DNA of 64,000 bases from DATLED01 sp963750255 (GTDB taxonomy: Bacteria > Actinomycetota > Acidimicrobiia > Acidimicrobiales > CADCTF01), in assembly GCA_963750255.1 (NCBI GenBank), contig CAVVPZ010000006.1:682001-746000 (forward strand), written 5' to 3'. Made by a program: the position numbers and the translations under genes. Within the stretch, counting starts at the first letter, position 1, and each line of letters begins with the position of its first letter. The notes beneath the pieces were generated by a model that was not told where the DNA came from, searched no databases, and worked only from the letters and a program-made list of their open reading frames with translations. Shown here piece by piece: positions 54,883-63,374 of this stretch.

Positions 54883-55411
54883 ACGCACCCCGATCTCCCC
54901 GGCGAGAGCGGAGGAGGTTGACCAGGACCGCGGCCACACCCACGCTCATGGCGAGGTCGCCGAAGGAGAGAACCTCCTCGGCCTTGGGCACGGGGATGAT
55001 GTCGCCCAAAAACGTGAGCGTGTCCTGGCCGGTCTCCAGATGGCGCTTGGCGCCGAACTCGAGGCTGGGAATCGCGGCCCGCTCGACGATGCCGGCGGCC
55101 ACGATCGCTCGCCCGCGTACGGGCATCCCGCCATTGGCGCCGATGACGGCCAGGTTCATGGCGATCCCGATCGCAACGACGCCCATGCCTGCGTGCTGGA
55201 GGTTGAGCACGCAGAACGCGATGAGGATCACGTAGCTGAGGAGGATGAGGCCCACCGCAGCCCCGTCGGTGTAGGCCGCCGCCCCCTGCACCACGACGCC
55301 GAGCACGAGCAGGGGCCAGAGCCGAAAGGACGCGTCCCCGAGGTTCGAGATGCGCCCCCGTCGCGCCAGCCCGATGATGACGCCTGCGACGATGGCCACG
55401 GCGATGAACAC
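54836..55411 (-). CDS. DUF5317 family membrane protein
   Basis: The 191-residue protein has five to six transmembrane segments (VFIAVAIVAGVIIGLA, FRLWPLLVLGVVVQG and others) with a conserved-looking GRISNLGDASFRLWPLLVLG stretch and NGGMPVRGRAI loop, as in the DUF5317 actinobacterial family. Function is unknown. GTG 55411 is the only initiator near the first segment. The gene is divergent from the enoyl-CoA hydratase, with 34 bp between starts. Confidence 0.72.
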   Translation of the reverse strand: MFIAVAIVAGVIIGLARRGRISNLGDASFRLWPLLVLGVVVQGAAAYTDGAAVGLILLSYVILIAFCVLNLQHAGMGVVAIGIAMNLAVIGANGGMPVRGRAIVAAGIVERAAIPSLEFGAKRHLETGQDTLTFLGDIIPVPKAEEVLSFGDLAMSVGVAAVLVNLLRSRRGDRGAFRPTGPGASGSPETG

Positions 55412-55445
55412 GGCGACCGACGGTAGACCATTAGCGTCCGCTGGC

Positions 55446-56225
55446 GTGGATGCCGAGGTGTTGGTCTCGATCGACGGGCCGGTGGCGACGGTGACGATCA
55501 ACCGGCCGGAGCGCCGCAATGCGCTCTCGTGGTCGCTGATCGCCGACTTGCGCGAGCGCCTGGCTGGTCTCGCGACCGACGACGGCGTGCGGGTGGTCGT
55601 GCTCACCGGGGCCGGCGACCGCGCCTTCTGCGCCGGTGCTGATCTTGGCGGCATGGCCGACGGGAGCGGCTTTCTCGATCTCCACGAAGGTCGGGGCGGC
55701 CTCGCCTCCCTCTTCGTCGACCTCTGGGCGCTCGGCAAGCCGACCATCGCCAAGGTGCGCGGCTACGCCCTCGCCGGCGGCATGGGGTTGGCGTTGGCGT
55801 GCGACTTCGTCGTCGCGGCCGACGACGCCCAGTTCGGCACGCCTGAGATCGACGTCGGATTGTGGCCCTACATGATCACGGTCCCGATGATGCGCTCGAT
55901 GCCGCCCAAGAAGGCGCTCGAGTTGATGCTCACCGGTCGTCGGGTCGATGCGGCCGAGGCCGAGCGCATCGGCTTCGTCAACCGAGTGGTCGCGGTGGCC
56001 GATCTCGACGCGGCCGTCGACGACTTGGCCGGCGTCTTGGCCAAGAAGTCGCCGGCCATCGTCAAGTTGGGACGAGATTCGTTCTACGAGGTCTGGGACA
56101 AGGCGGCCGCCGACGCCCTCGCCTACCTCCACCCGATGCTGACGGTCACGACCCTCACCGACGACGCCCAAGAGGGTCTGGCCGCCTTCGCCGAGAAGCG
56201 CCCGCCGAGGTGGACGGGGCGCTGA
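55446..56225 (+). CDS. Enoyl-CoA hydratase/isomerase family protein
   Basis: The 259-residue crotonase-fold protein has the CoA-binding and oxyanion-hole motifs RAFCAGADLGGM near residue 62 and ALAGGMGLALACDFVVAADD near 104, then FGTPEIDVGLWPYM with a catalytic-position Glu. The usual second GG motif is replaced by WPYMITVPM, so the exact reaction (hydratase or isomerase) is uncertain. GTG 55446 starts it. Context offers no pathway assignment. Confidence 0.85.
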   Translation: MDAEVLVSIDGPVATVTINRPERRNALSWSLIADLRERLAGLATDDGVRVVVLTGAGDRAFCAGADLGGMADGSGFLDLHEGRGGLASLFVDLWALGKPTIAKVRGYALAGGMGLALACDFVVAADDAQFGTPEIDVGLWPYMITVPMMRSMPPKKALELMLTGRRVDAAEAERIGFVNRVVAVADLDAAVDDLAGVLAKKSPAIVKLGRDSFYEVWDKAAADALAYLHPMLTVTTLTDDAQEGLAAFAEKRPPRWTGR

Positions 56226-56244
56226 GCGCCGTAGGGTCGCCGTC

Positions 56245-57144
56245 ATGAAGATCCGCATCGGGTACGGCCTCGGCACCGGCGCATCGGCCGGAGGCGGCCC
56301 CGGGTTCGCCGCCTTGGTGGACGGGTTGGAAGCGCAGGGATTCGATTCTCTCTGGCTCAGCGAACGCATCACCGGCGGAGCGATCGATCCGCTCATGGGC
56401 CTGGCCGTGGCCGCTGGGCGCACGAAGAAGCTCAAATTGGGCACCAGCGTGCTCGTCGTGCCCGGTCGATCGCCGGCGCTGCTGGCCAAGGAACTGGCCA
56501 GTCTCGATCACCTCTCCAATGGGCGCCTGCTTCCTGCCGTCGGTCTCGGCGTGCGCGATCAACGCGAGCACCAGGCCTTCGGTATCGAGCGCGGCGACCG
56601 GGCGTCGTGGTTCGACGAGGCCGTGCCGCTGCTGCGTCGCTTCTGGACCGGCGAACCAGTCGACCATCACGGCGAGCGATTCCACTACGAGGGCATCACG
56701 ATCCGACCAACGCCGGTCCAGCAACCGCTCGAGATGTGGATGGGTGGCGCCGCGCCTCCCGAGCTTCGCCGTGTCGGCCGGCTGGGCGAAGGCTGGCTAC
56801 CCAGTTTCACCACTCCGGCGGCGGCGGCTGCGGGACGCGTCATCGTCGAGGAGGCCGCGACAGTCGCCGAGCGTGCCATCGACGCCGAACACTGGGGAGC
56901 GCTGGTGATCTACTCCCTCGGCGACGCCCTGCCCGACCGCTTCGCGGCCCTGATCAAGGCCCGCACCCCCGACGCCGATCCCGCCGACGTGGTGCCGGCC
57001 GGACACGCCGCCGTCCGAGCTCACCTCCAGCGATTCGTCGACGTCGGCTTCTCCAAGTTCGTGCTCGTCCCAGCGGCCGAACCCGACGACTGGAACGTCG
57101 AGCTCGGCGCGCTCGCCTCGGAGGTACTCACCCTCCAGGTGTAA
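56245..57144 (+). CDS. LLM-class flavin/F420-dependent oxidoreductase
   Basis: The 299-residue protein has the luciferase-like fold: FAALVDGLEAQGFDSLWLSE near residue 25, GTSVLVVPGRSPALLAKELA near 67, LSNGRLLPAVGLGVRDQREH near 91 and PLEMWMGGAAPPELRRVGRL near 162. It is likely F420-dependent, judging by actinobacterial relatives. It starts 19 bp after the enoyl-CoA hydratase stop, so both may be one transcript. Substrate unknown. Confidence 0.86.
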   Translation: MKIRIGYGLGTGASAGGGPGFAALVDGLEAQGFDSLWLSERITGGAIDPLMGLAVAAGRTKKLKLGTSVLVVPGRSPALLAKELASLDHLSNGRLLPAVGLGVRDQREHQAFGIERGDRASWFDEAVPLLRRFWTGEPVDHHGERFHYEGITIRPTPVQQPLEMWMGGAAPPELRRVGRLGEGWLPSFTTPAAAAAGRVIVEEAATVAERAIDAEHWGALVIYSLGDALPDRFAALIKARTPDADPADVVPAGHAAVRAHLQRFVDVGFSKFVLVPAAEPDDWNVELGALASEVLTLQV

Positions 57145-57171
57145 CGGCATGCCTCGAGCTCTCGCACCGAT

Positions 57172-57588
57172 TCAGCGGCCGGTGAGCTCGGCGATCGTCG
57201 CTTCGAGGAGGCGCCGCTCGCGGGCATCGTGACTCGACTTCAGAAGGCGCCGGAGCTCGGCCAGCCACGGGCCCAGGTCGACACCCATGTCGCGGTCGCG
57301 CTGGAGGAGGCGGAGTTGCAGCTCGACCTCGGTGTATCGGCAGACCACGACCGGGAGCCGCTCGGCCTTGGCCGAGGGGTAGTTGGTACCGGCCACGAGA
57401 TCGTGGGGTTCGACCTTGAAGAGACCGGCCAACAAGGCGATGGTGCGCTCGCCCGGTGTCGACATCCCGGCCTCGAGATGCGAGACCGCCACCCGACTGA
57501 CCCCGAGGCGGTCGGCGAGCTCCTGTTGGGTCCACCCGAGGTCGTTGCGCATCTGGGCCAGCCGCGTGCCGAGTGAGGGGAGGACCAC
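57172..57588 (-). CDS. XRE-family transcriptional regulator
   Basis: The 138-residue protein starts at GTG 57588 and has a Cro/C1-type helix-turn-helix: TRLAQMRNDLGWTQQELADR, then LGVSRVAVSHLEAGMSTPGE, near residues 7-46. The rest is a short charged helical tail. A 23-bp inverted repeat lies 32 bp upstream of its start, between it and GDP-mannose dehydratase, so it probably regulates itself and the divergent gene. Confidence 0.85.
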   Translation of the reverse strand: MVLPSLGTRLAQMRNDLGWTQQELADRLGVSRVAVSHLEAGMSTPGERTIALLAGLFKVEPHDLVAGTNYPSAKAERLPVVVCRYTEVELQLRLLQRDRDMGVDLGPWLAELRRLLKSSHDARERRLLEATIAELTGR

Positions 57589-57619
57589 GCTCAGAGCCTG
57601 ACACCACGCCGCCGGGCGG

Positions 57620-57642
57620 GTCTGCCAACCCAGTTGGCAGAC
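57620..57642. promoter_or_regulatory. Perfect 23-bp inverted repeat between XRE regulator and gmd
   Basis: GTCTGCCAAC is followed by CCA and then the exact complement GTTGGCAGAC. It lies centrally between the divergent starts at 57588 and 57673 and is the obvious binding site for the XRE protein. Confidence 0.75.
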
Positions 57643-57672
57643 AAGCGGCCGCCGGGCCGGTAGAACGTCGCC

Positions 57673-58656
57673 ATGCCCAAGCGCGCGCTCATCACCGGTG
57701 TCACCGGACAGGACGGTTCCTATCTGGCCGAACTCCTCTTGGAGAAGGGGTACGAGGTCATCGGGATGGTTCGGCGGTCGAGCACACTCAACTTCGAGCG
57801 GATCGCCCACATCCAGAACGACATCCAGATCGTGCCCGGGGACCTCCTCGACGAGGTTTCGATGATCCACATCCTGCGCGACCACCGGCCCGACGAGTTC
57901 TACAACCTGGCCGCTCAGTCGTTCGTGCAGACGTCGTGGAGCCAGGCCGTGCTCACCGGAGAGACCACGGCCCTGGGCGTCACTCGCACGCTCGACGCCA
58001 TCCGCATCGTGGATCCGGCCATCCGCTTCTACCAGGCGTCGTCGAGCGAGATGTTCGGCAAAGTCGTCGAGGTCCCGCAGAAGGAGACGACGCCCTTCTA
58101 TCCCCGCTCGCCGTACGGCGTGGCCAAGGTCTACGGCCACTGGATCACCGTCAACTACCGGGAGTCCTATGACCTCCACGCGTCCAGCGGCATGTTGTTC
58201 AACCACGAGTCGCCCCGCCGCGGCCTCGAGTTCGTCACCCGCAAGATCACCCACGCCGTTGCTCGCATCAAGCTCGGTCTCCAAGACCAGCTCCCGCTCG
58301 GCAACCTCGACGCCCAGCGCGACTGGGGCTTTGCCGGCGACTACGTCCGGGCCATGTGGCTGATGCTGCAACAGGACGCGCCCGACGACTTCGTGATCGC
58401 CACTGGCGAGACCCATTCGGTACGCGAGTTCTGCAAGATCGCCTTCGAGCAGGTGGGGCTGAGCTGGGAGGATTACGTCGTCCTCGACGAGCGGTTCATG
58501 CGCCCGGCCGAAGTCGATCTCCTCGTCGGCGACCCGTCCAAGGCGAAGAAGACCCTCGGTTGGGAGCTCGAGGTGGGCTTCGCCGAGTTGGTGCGCCGGA
58601 TGGTCGAAGCCGATCTTGACGTCGTCGAGCGACTCAAGGCCGACGCCGCCCGCTGA
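57673..58656 (+). CDS. gmd: GDP-mannose 4,6-dehydratase
   Basis: The 327-residue short-chain dehydrogenase-fold enzyme converts GDP-mannose to GDP-4-keto-6-deoxymannose, the precursor of fucose, rhamnose-like and perosamine sugars. Motifs are the NAD site ALITGVTGQDGSYLAELLLE, YNLAAQSFVQTSW, the catalytic SSSEMFG and SPYGVAKVYGHWITVNYRE (Y-x3-K), and NHESPRRGLEFVTRKI with LGNLDAQRDWGFAGDYV. These residues distinguish Gmd from other sugar dehydratases. It probably supplies deoxysugar donors to the glycan locus at the left end. Divergent XRE control is likely. Confidence 0.93.
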   Translation: MPKRALITGVTGQDGSYLAELLLEKGYEVIGMVRRSSTLNFERIAHIQNDIQIVPGDLLDEVSMIHILRDHRPDEFYNLAAQSFVQTSWSQAVLTGETTALGVTRTLDAIRIVDPAIRFYQASSSEMFGKVVEVPQKETTPFYPRSPYGVAKVYGHWITVNYRESYDLHASSGMLFNHESPRRGLEFVTRKITHAVARIKLGLQDQLPLGNLDAQRDWGFAGDYVRAMWLMLQQDAPDDFVIATGETHSVREFCKIAFEQVGLSWEDYVVLDERFMRPAEVDLLVGDPSKAKKTLGWELEVGFAELVRRMVEADLDVVERLKADAAR

Positions 58657-58670
58657 GCGGGTCGCCAGCC

Positions 58671-59396
58671 ATGATCGAACTCGAGGTCACGGACCGCATC
58701 GCCCTCATCGCCCTCAACCGACCCGAGCGACGCAACGCCGTCGACACCCAGGCCTGCGTTGATCTGGCCGCCGCCATCGACGAATCGGTGGCAAAGGGGG
58801 CTCGGTCGATCGTGCTCGCCGGTCGCGGCACCAACTTCTGCTCCGGCGCCGACCTCTCCGGGGTCGAGTCCGACGGGTTCGTCGACACGCTCTACCGCAC
58901 GTTGGCGCGCCTTCGAGAGGTGCCGGTGTGCACGATCGCCGCCGTCCACGGCGCCGCGCTCGGCGCCGGGACACAATTGGCCATCGCCTGCGACCTCCGC
59001 GTCGTTGCGCCCGACGCCCGTTTCGGCATTCCGGCGGCCAAGCTCGGTCTGATGACCGACCATTGGACGGCCCAGCGCCTCGCCGGACTCGCCGGCCCGG
59101 GTCCGGCCCGCGCCGTGCTGCTCGCCTGCGAGGAAATCGATGCGCCCACCGCCCTCGGCCTCGGCCTGGCCAATCGAGCCGGCGATCTCGACGCCGCCAT
59201 GGAGTGGGCCGCAGTCATCGCCGGGCTCGCGCCGATGACGATCGCGGGCCACAAGTTGGCCCTCAACCGACTCGAACCGACCCTCGATGACCCCGATGTC
59301 GAGGCCGCCTTCCGGGCCGCGTGGGCCAGCGACGACCTGGCCGAGGGGCAGCGAGCCCGGGCCGAGAAGCGCGCCCCCGACTTCCAGGGCCGATGA
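58671..59396 (+). CDS. Enoyl-CoA hydratase/isomerase family protein lacking the usual catalytic Glu
   Basis: The 241-residue crotonase-fold protein has NFCSGADLSGVES near residue 58 and HGAALGAGTQLAIACDLRVV near 94. In the next motif the typical PE is PA (FGIPAAKLGLMTDHW), so the first catalytic glutamate position is Ala. It may use another residue or have a non-hydratase role. It starts 14 bp after gmd and ends 13 bp before ccdA, so it could be part of a long transcript, but it has no logical link to either. Confidence 0.82.
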   Translation: MIELEVTDRIALIALNRPERRNAVDTQACVDLAAAIDESVAKGARSIVLAGRGTNFCSGADLSGVESDGFVDTLYRTLARLREVPVCTIAAVHGAALGAGTQLAIACDLRVVAPDARFGIPAAKLGLMTDHWTAQRLAGLAGPGPARAVLLACEEIDAPTALGLGLANRAGDLDAAMEWAAVIAGLAPMTIAGHKLALNRLEPTLDDPDVEAAFRAAWASDDLAEGQRARAEKRAPDFQGR

Positions 59397-59409
59397 CCGG
59401 CGACCGCTG

Positions 59410-60144
59410 ATGGGAACGTTCGTTCTCGCAGTGGCCGGCGGCATGCTGTCGTTCCTCTCGCCCTGCGTTCTGCCGCTGGTGCCCGGCTACCTCTCGCTGA
59501 TGTCGGGCGTCAGCGTGAGCCAGCTGGCGACGGCGCGCGGCGACGAGACCCGCCGCCTGCTTCGTTCGACGCTGCTGTTCGTCGCTGGCTTCACGCTCGT
59601 GTTCACGCTCCTTGGCGCCGGCGCCAGTGCGGTGGGCCAGAGTCTCCTTCGCCACCAGCAGGGCCTCAACCAGGCTGCCGGCATCCTCACCATCGTCATG
59701 GGCCTGTTCATCGCCGGGGTGGTCACGCCGGCCACGCTGCAGCGCGAGCGTCGCTTCCACGTGCTGCCCTCGTCGCTGGGACTCTTCGCCCCGCCGCTCA
59801 TGGGCATGGCGTTCGCCTTCGGTTGGACGCCGTGCATCGGCCCGATCCTGTCGGTCGTGCTCAGCACGGCGGCCACGCAGCGGACTCAGGCCCGCGGGAT
59901 CGGCCTGTTGTTGGCCTATTCGATCGGTCTTGGAATTCCCTTCGTCGCCGCCGGGCTGGCGTTCGGGCGCTTGACCGGCGTCTTCAACTGGGTGAAGAGG
60001 CACTTCCGGCTCATCAACCTGGTGTCGGGGACGTTTCTCGTCGCGTTCGGCATCTTGTTGCTCACCAACCGCCTGGGTCAGATGTCGGGTGCCATCCAGC
60101 GGTTCATGGTGGACATCGGCCTCGGCCGGTTGGCCAACATCTAG
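59410..60144 (+). CDS. ccdA: Cytochrome c biogenesis protein CcdA
   Basis: The 244-residue membrane protein has six predicted segments and carries the two redox cysteines in SFLSPCVLPLVPGYLSLMSG near residue 19 and FGWTPCIGPILSVV near 143. CcdA/DsbD-type proteins move electrons across the membrane to keep apocytochrome c cysteines reduced. It precedes the ccmA-F run, separated by the sortase gene on the other strand, with which its stop abuts exactly. The start ATG 59410 was chosen from the hydrophobic N-terminus. Confidence 0.92.
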   Translation: MGTFVLAVAGGMLSFLSPCVLPLVPGYLSLMSGVSVSQLATARGDETRRLLRSTLLFVAGFTLVFTLLGAGASAVGQSLLRHQQGLNQAAGILTIVMGLFIAGVVTPATLQRERRFHVLPSSLGLFAPPLMGMAFAFGWTPCIGPILSVVLSTAATQRTQARGIGLLLAYSIGLGIPFVAAGLAFGRLTGVFNWVKRHFRLINLVSGTFLVAFGILLLTNRLGQMSGAIQRFMVDIGLGRLANI

Positions 60145-61086
60145 TTACACATTGGCCGGCAGCAGGCGGGCGAAGTTCTCGAAGAACACGAAGAGCACGA
60201 CGAGGAACACCGGGGTTCCCATCGCGTACGCCGTGACCTTGCCCCACCGCTTCGACAGGGCCCAGGTGACGAGCCAGACCAACGCCGCCAGGAGGCCCCA
60301 CAAGATGGCGGGAAGGTTGGACGCGGTGCCGCCCGACACGCTCGGCTCGTCGAGCGTGGGGGCCGTCACGTCGTCGCCGGGCAGGTCATCGGACGACGAC
60401 GCGGGCGGGGCGGCGGCGGCGGGCGGCGCCGGGGCGGGTTGTTCGACCAACTCGCTCACGATGATGAGTCGCTGGGCGGCGCTGAAGCGCGGATTGCAGG
60501 TCGTCAGGGTGAGGAGGTTGCGGTCGCTGGGCAACAGCACGTCGTTCTGACTCGGCTTCACGATCTTTTTCTCCCGCACCTCGTAGGTGAACTCGCCTTG
60601 GCGGGTCGTGACCTGGATCTTGTCGCCTGGCTCGAGTTCGTCGGTGCGGAAGAACGGTGCGCCGTAGGTGGTGCGGTGGCCGGCAATGGCGGCGTTACCG
60701 GGTTGGCCGGGGAGGGGCGTGGAGGGGTAGTGGCCGGGTCCTTGTTTGAGTGCGCTGATGCTGACGCCCTCGACCACCGCCTTCTCGACGTCGATCTTGG
60801 GGATGCGGATGATGGCGATGGCCTCGCCCGTGGGTGTGGGCGGGGCTGCCGGCGCCGTGGTGGTCGACGCCGACGGGTCGGCTGGCTCGGTCGGCTCGGC
60901 GCCGGTCGTCGTCGTCGTGAGCGCGGGGCCCTCGATGGCGTCGAGGAAGTCCGACCGCAACCGGTCCTGGCTCCGGGACTCGGCCAGGCCTGTACCCCAC
61001 AACTGGTACGACACGAAGAGCAGGATCAAGACGCCGGACGCGATGCAGACGCGACCGATCCCGGCGATGATCCTACGGACGTCCAT
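60145..61086 (-). CDS. Class E sortase
   Basis: The 313-residue protein has an N-terminal membrane anchor, a Thr/Ala/Pro-rich spacer with SASTTTAPAAPPTPTG, and a sortase domain. The catalytic His lies in NAAIAGHRTTYGAPFF near residue 146, and the Cys and Arg in LLTLTTCNPRFSAAQRLIIV near residue 208. A further membrane segment follows near residues 265-300. Sortases cleave a C-terminal LP-x-TG or LA-x-TG signal and attach the protein to cell wall peptide. A matching LAFSG-type protein is encoded at 11322. The gene is convergent with ccdA and divergent from ccmA. Confidence 0.88.
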   Translation of the reverse strand: MDVRRIIAGIGRVCIASGVLILLFVSYQLWGTGLAESRSQDRLRSDFLDAIEGPALTTTTTGAEPTEPADPSASTTTAPAAPPTPTGEAIAIIRIPKIDVEKAVVEGVSISALKQGPGHYPSTPLPGQPGNAAIAGHRTTYGAPFFRTDELEPGDKIQVTTRQGEFTYEVREKKIVKPSQNDVLLPSDRNLLTLTTCNPRFSAAQRLIIVSELVEQPAPAPPAAAAPPASSSDDLPGDDVTAPTLDEPSVSGGTASNLPAILWGLLAALVWLVTWALSKRWGKVTAYAMGTPVFLVVLFVFFENFARLLPANV

Positions 61087-61173
61087 CAGGGTGTCGAGGG
61101 TAGTGGCCCGGTCGTCCACGGTCGGGCCGCCTGGTCGCCGTCGCCTGGTAGTTGCGAGCAAGCCGGCCGTACG

Positions 61174-61861
61174 ATGGGTCACTCCATGGCGCCCGCCGTC
61201 CGTCTGTCCCGAGCCGTTGTCCTGCTCGGCCGGTTTCCCGCTCTCGCCGGTGCCGACCTCCTCGTCGAACGAGGAGAGATCGTGCATCTGTCAGGGCCCA
61301 ATGGGGCCGGCAAGAGCACCCTTCTGCCGCGCCTGCGCCGGGCTGCTCGGCGTCGTCGACGGCGAGGCCGAGGTGCTCGGCCACGATCTCCGCCGAGACC
61401 GGCGCTCGCTCCGGCGCCAGATCGGTCTCCTCGGCCACACGAGCTTTCTCTACGAGGAGCTGTCGATCATCGACAACCTGCGTTTCGCCGTGCGGGCGGC
61501 GGGGGTCGATGCCGGCGCGGTGGCGCCCACGCTCGAGCGCCTCGGACTCGACGGGAGGCTGGGCGAGGTCGACGTCGCCCGCCTGTCGGCCGGGCAACGC
61601 CGTCGGGCCGCTCTTGCCGTGCTCATCGCCCGCCGTCCGGAACTGTGGCTCCTCGACGAGCCCCACGCCGGGCTTGACGCCGCCGGCCGCGATCTGGTCG
61701 ACGCTGTGGTGACCGAGGTGGCGGCGGCCGGAGCCACCGTCGTGTTCGCCTCCCACGAACTCGACCGGGCGTCGGCCCTCGCCCAGCGCCAGCTCACCGT
61801 CGTCGGTGGCCAGGTACACGAAACCCAGCCCTTCTCCGCCCGTCTGGTCGGGGCCGGATGA
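61174..61861 (+). CDS. ccmA: Heme exporter ATP-binding protein CcmA, one frameshift
   Basis: The corrected protein has 228 residues from ATG 61174 or 224 from ATG 61186. It is an ABC ATPase with Walker A GPNGAGKSTLL, signature RLSAGQRRRAALAVLI and Walker B LWLLDEPHAGLD. One extra C near 61331 follows Walker A; removing it gives LLRACAGLLGVVDGEAEVLG. It powers the CcmABC(D) complex that releases heme-loaded CcmE. Its stop overlaps the ccmB start. Confidence 0.88.
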
Positions 61862-62530
61862 TGCTCCGCGACGCGGCGTTGGTGGCCGGCAAAGACCTCC
61901 GGATCGAGGCCCGGCTCGCGGGTGGCGCTCAATCAGGTCGCGCCCTTCGCCGTACTCGTACTCGTGCTCTTCGCGTTCGCCCTCGACCCCGACCGCGGCA
62001 TCCTCACCCGCGCCGCCGCCGGCTTGTTCTGGTTGGCGGTCACGTTCAGCGCTCTGCTTGCCATTCAGCGCAGCTTCGCCATCGAGGCGGCCGACGGGGC
62101 CCGCGACGGTCTCCGTTTGAGCGGCCTCGACCCGGCCGGCATCTTCCTGGGTAAAGCCGGCGCCGTCGCCGTCGAGTTGCTGGCCCTCGAGGTATTGCTC
62201 GGTGCCGGCGTCGTCTTGCTCTACGACGTCGCCCTCTCGGGCGCCGTGCTGCTGGCATCGACGTGTGTGGCCGCCACCCTCGGGTTGGCCGCCGCCGGGA
62301 CGGTCTACGGGGTGCTCGCCGCCGGCGTTCGCGTGCGAGAGACGTTGTTGCCTCTGTTGTTGTTGCCCATCGCCGCGCCGGTCGTCCTCGCCGCCACTCG
62401 GGCCACCGAGGCCGCTCTCGGCCAGTCGGCCGACAGTGGATGGCCGTGGGTCCGGTTGCTGGGCGTGTTCGCTGTGATCTACGCCGCCGTCGGCACGCTC
62501 GCCTTCGGGCCCCTCCTGGAGGACGGATGA
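61858..62530 (+). CDS. ccmB: Heme exporter permease CcmB, one frameshift
   Basis: The corrected protein has 223 residues and six transmembrane segments (for example APFAVLVLVLFAFALDPD and GAGVVLLYDVALSGAVLLA). The start (ATG 61858, or 61861) overlaps the ccmA stop. One extra C near 61914 shifts the frame after about 18 codons; removing it joins KDLRIEAR to SRVALNQVAPFA, the expected CcmB N-terminus. The stop overlaps the ccmC start (ATGA at 62527). Confidence 0.88.
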
Positions 62531-63258
62531 CTACCAAGAGTCGCTTGGCCACGGGCCTGCTCGGCATCGCCGCCGGCGTGAGCCTCGTGACCACGCTCGT
62601 GCTCGGCCTTCGCCTCCCGCCGACCCAGGAGCAGAACGAGTACGCCCGCCTGATCGCCATCCACCCCGCCATCGCCTGGACGGCCTACGTCGCGTTCGGA
62701 GTCATGGCCGTGGCCAGCCTCCTGTGGCTCATCCCCGCCACGCGGTCGCGCCGATGGGATCGGCTGGCGGCAGCATCGGCCGAGGTCGGCGTGCTCTTCA
62801 CGGCGCTCATGCTCGTGACGGGCTCGATCTGGGGCCGACCCACCTGGGGAGTGTGGTGGGTGTGGGACGCCCGCCTGACGCTGTCGGCGCTGATGCTCGC
62901 CCTGCTGCTCGGCTACACCGCCCTGCGACGGGTGTCGGTCGACGTCGAACGTCGGGCGATGGTGAGCGCCGTCGCCGCCCTTTCCTCCGTCGTCGTGATT
63001 CCCGTCAACCACTTCGCCGTCACGTGGTGGCGGACGCTGCACCAGGGGAGATCGCTGGCCAACGTGTCGCCATCGAGCGAGCTCGACGGCGAGTACATCG
63101 CCGTGATGTTGGTCGGGTTCGTGGCCATGACCCTGGTCTATGCGTGGCTCGTGGCGCAGCGCTTCCAGGTCGAAGCCCTCGGCCGAGCAACTCGACGAGG
63201 GCGGCTTGGCCGATGCCGATTGCCGAGCGGCACCGCGAAGGGCGAGGTGTTCGCCTGA
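62527..63258 (+). CDS. ccmC: Heme handling protein CcmC, three small insertions near the end
   Basis: The protein has 242 residues once corrected and six transmembrane segments. The heme-binding tryptophan-rich motif is WGRPTWGVWWVWDARLT, with flanking His residues in IAIHPAIAW and VNHFAVTWW. CcmC loads heme onto CcmE. Near 63181, 63219 and 63241 there appear to be three extra bases. Removing them changes the tail to ALAEQLDEGGLADAIAERHR followed by EGEVFA, which ends at the same TGA (63256-63258). That stop overlaps the CcmD ATG. Confidence 0.88.
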   Translation: MTTKSRLATGLLGIAAGVSLVTTLVLGLRLPPTQEQNEYARLIAIHPAIAWTAYVAFGVMAVASLLWLIPATRSRRWDRLAAASAEVGVLFTALMLVTGSIWGRPTWGVWWVWDARLTLSALMLALLLGYTALRRVSVDVERRAMVSAVAALSSVVVIPVNHFAVTWWRTLHQGRSLANVSPSSELDGEYIAVMLVGFVAMTLVYAWLVAQRFQVEALGRATRRGRLGRCRLPSGTAKGEVFA

Positions 63259-63374
63259 TGTCCTACGTCTATGCCGGTTACGGCATCACGCTGGCCAGCA
63301 TCGGTGGGTATGCACTTCGGGTCGTCCTCCGCGCTCGCACACTCCGCCGCCGACTAGAGGTTGGTCCCCGATGA
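63258..63374 (+). CDS. ccmD: CcmD-like small membrane protein
   Basis: The 38-residue protein has one transmembrane segment (YVYAGYGITLASIGGYALRV) and a basic tail, as expected for CcmD, which stabilises the CcmABC complex and releases CcmE. It overlaps the ccmC stop (TGATG) and the ccmE start (ATGA at 63371). The position between ccmC and ccmE is the strongest evidence. Confidence 0.8.
   Translation: MSYVYAGYGITLASIGGYALRVVLRARTLRRRLEVGPR

Noticed and set aside
61174..62530. Programmed ribosomal frameshifting in ccmA and ccmB
   Set aside because: No slippery heptamer or downstream pseudoknot was seen, and similar one-base insertions occur in twelve unrelated genes, so sequence error is simpler.
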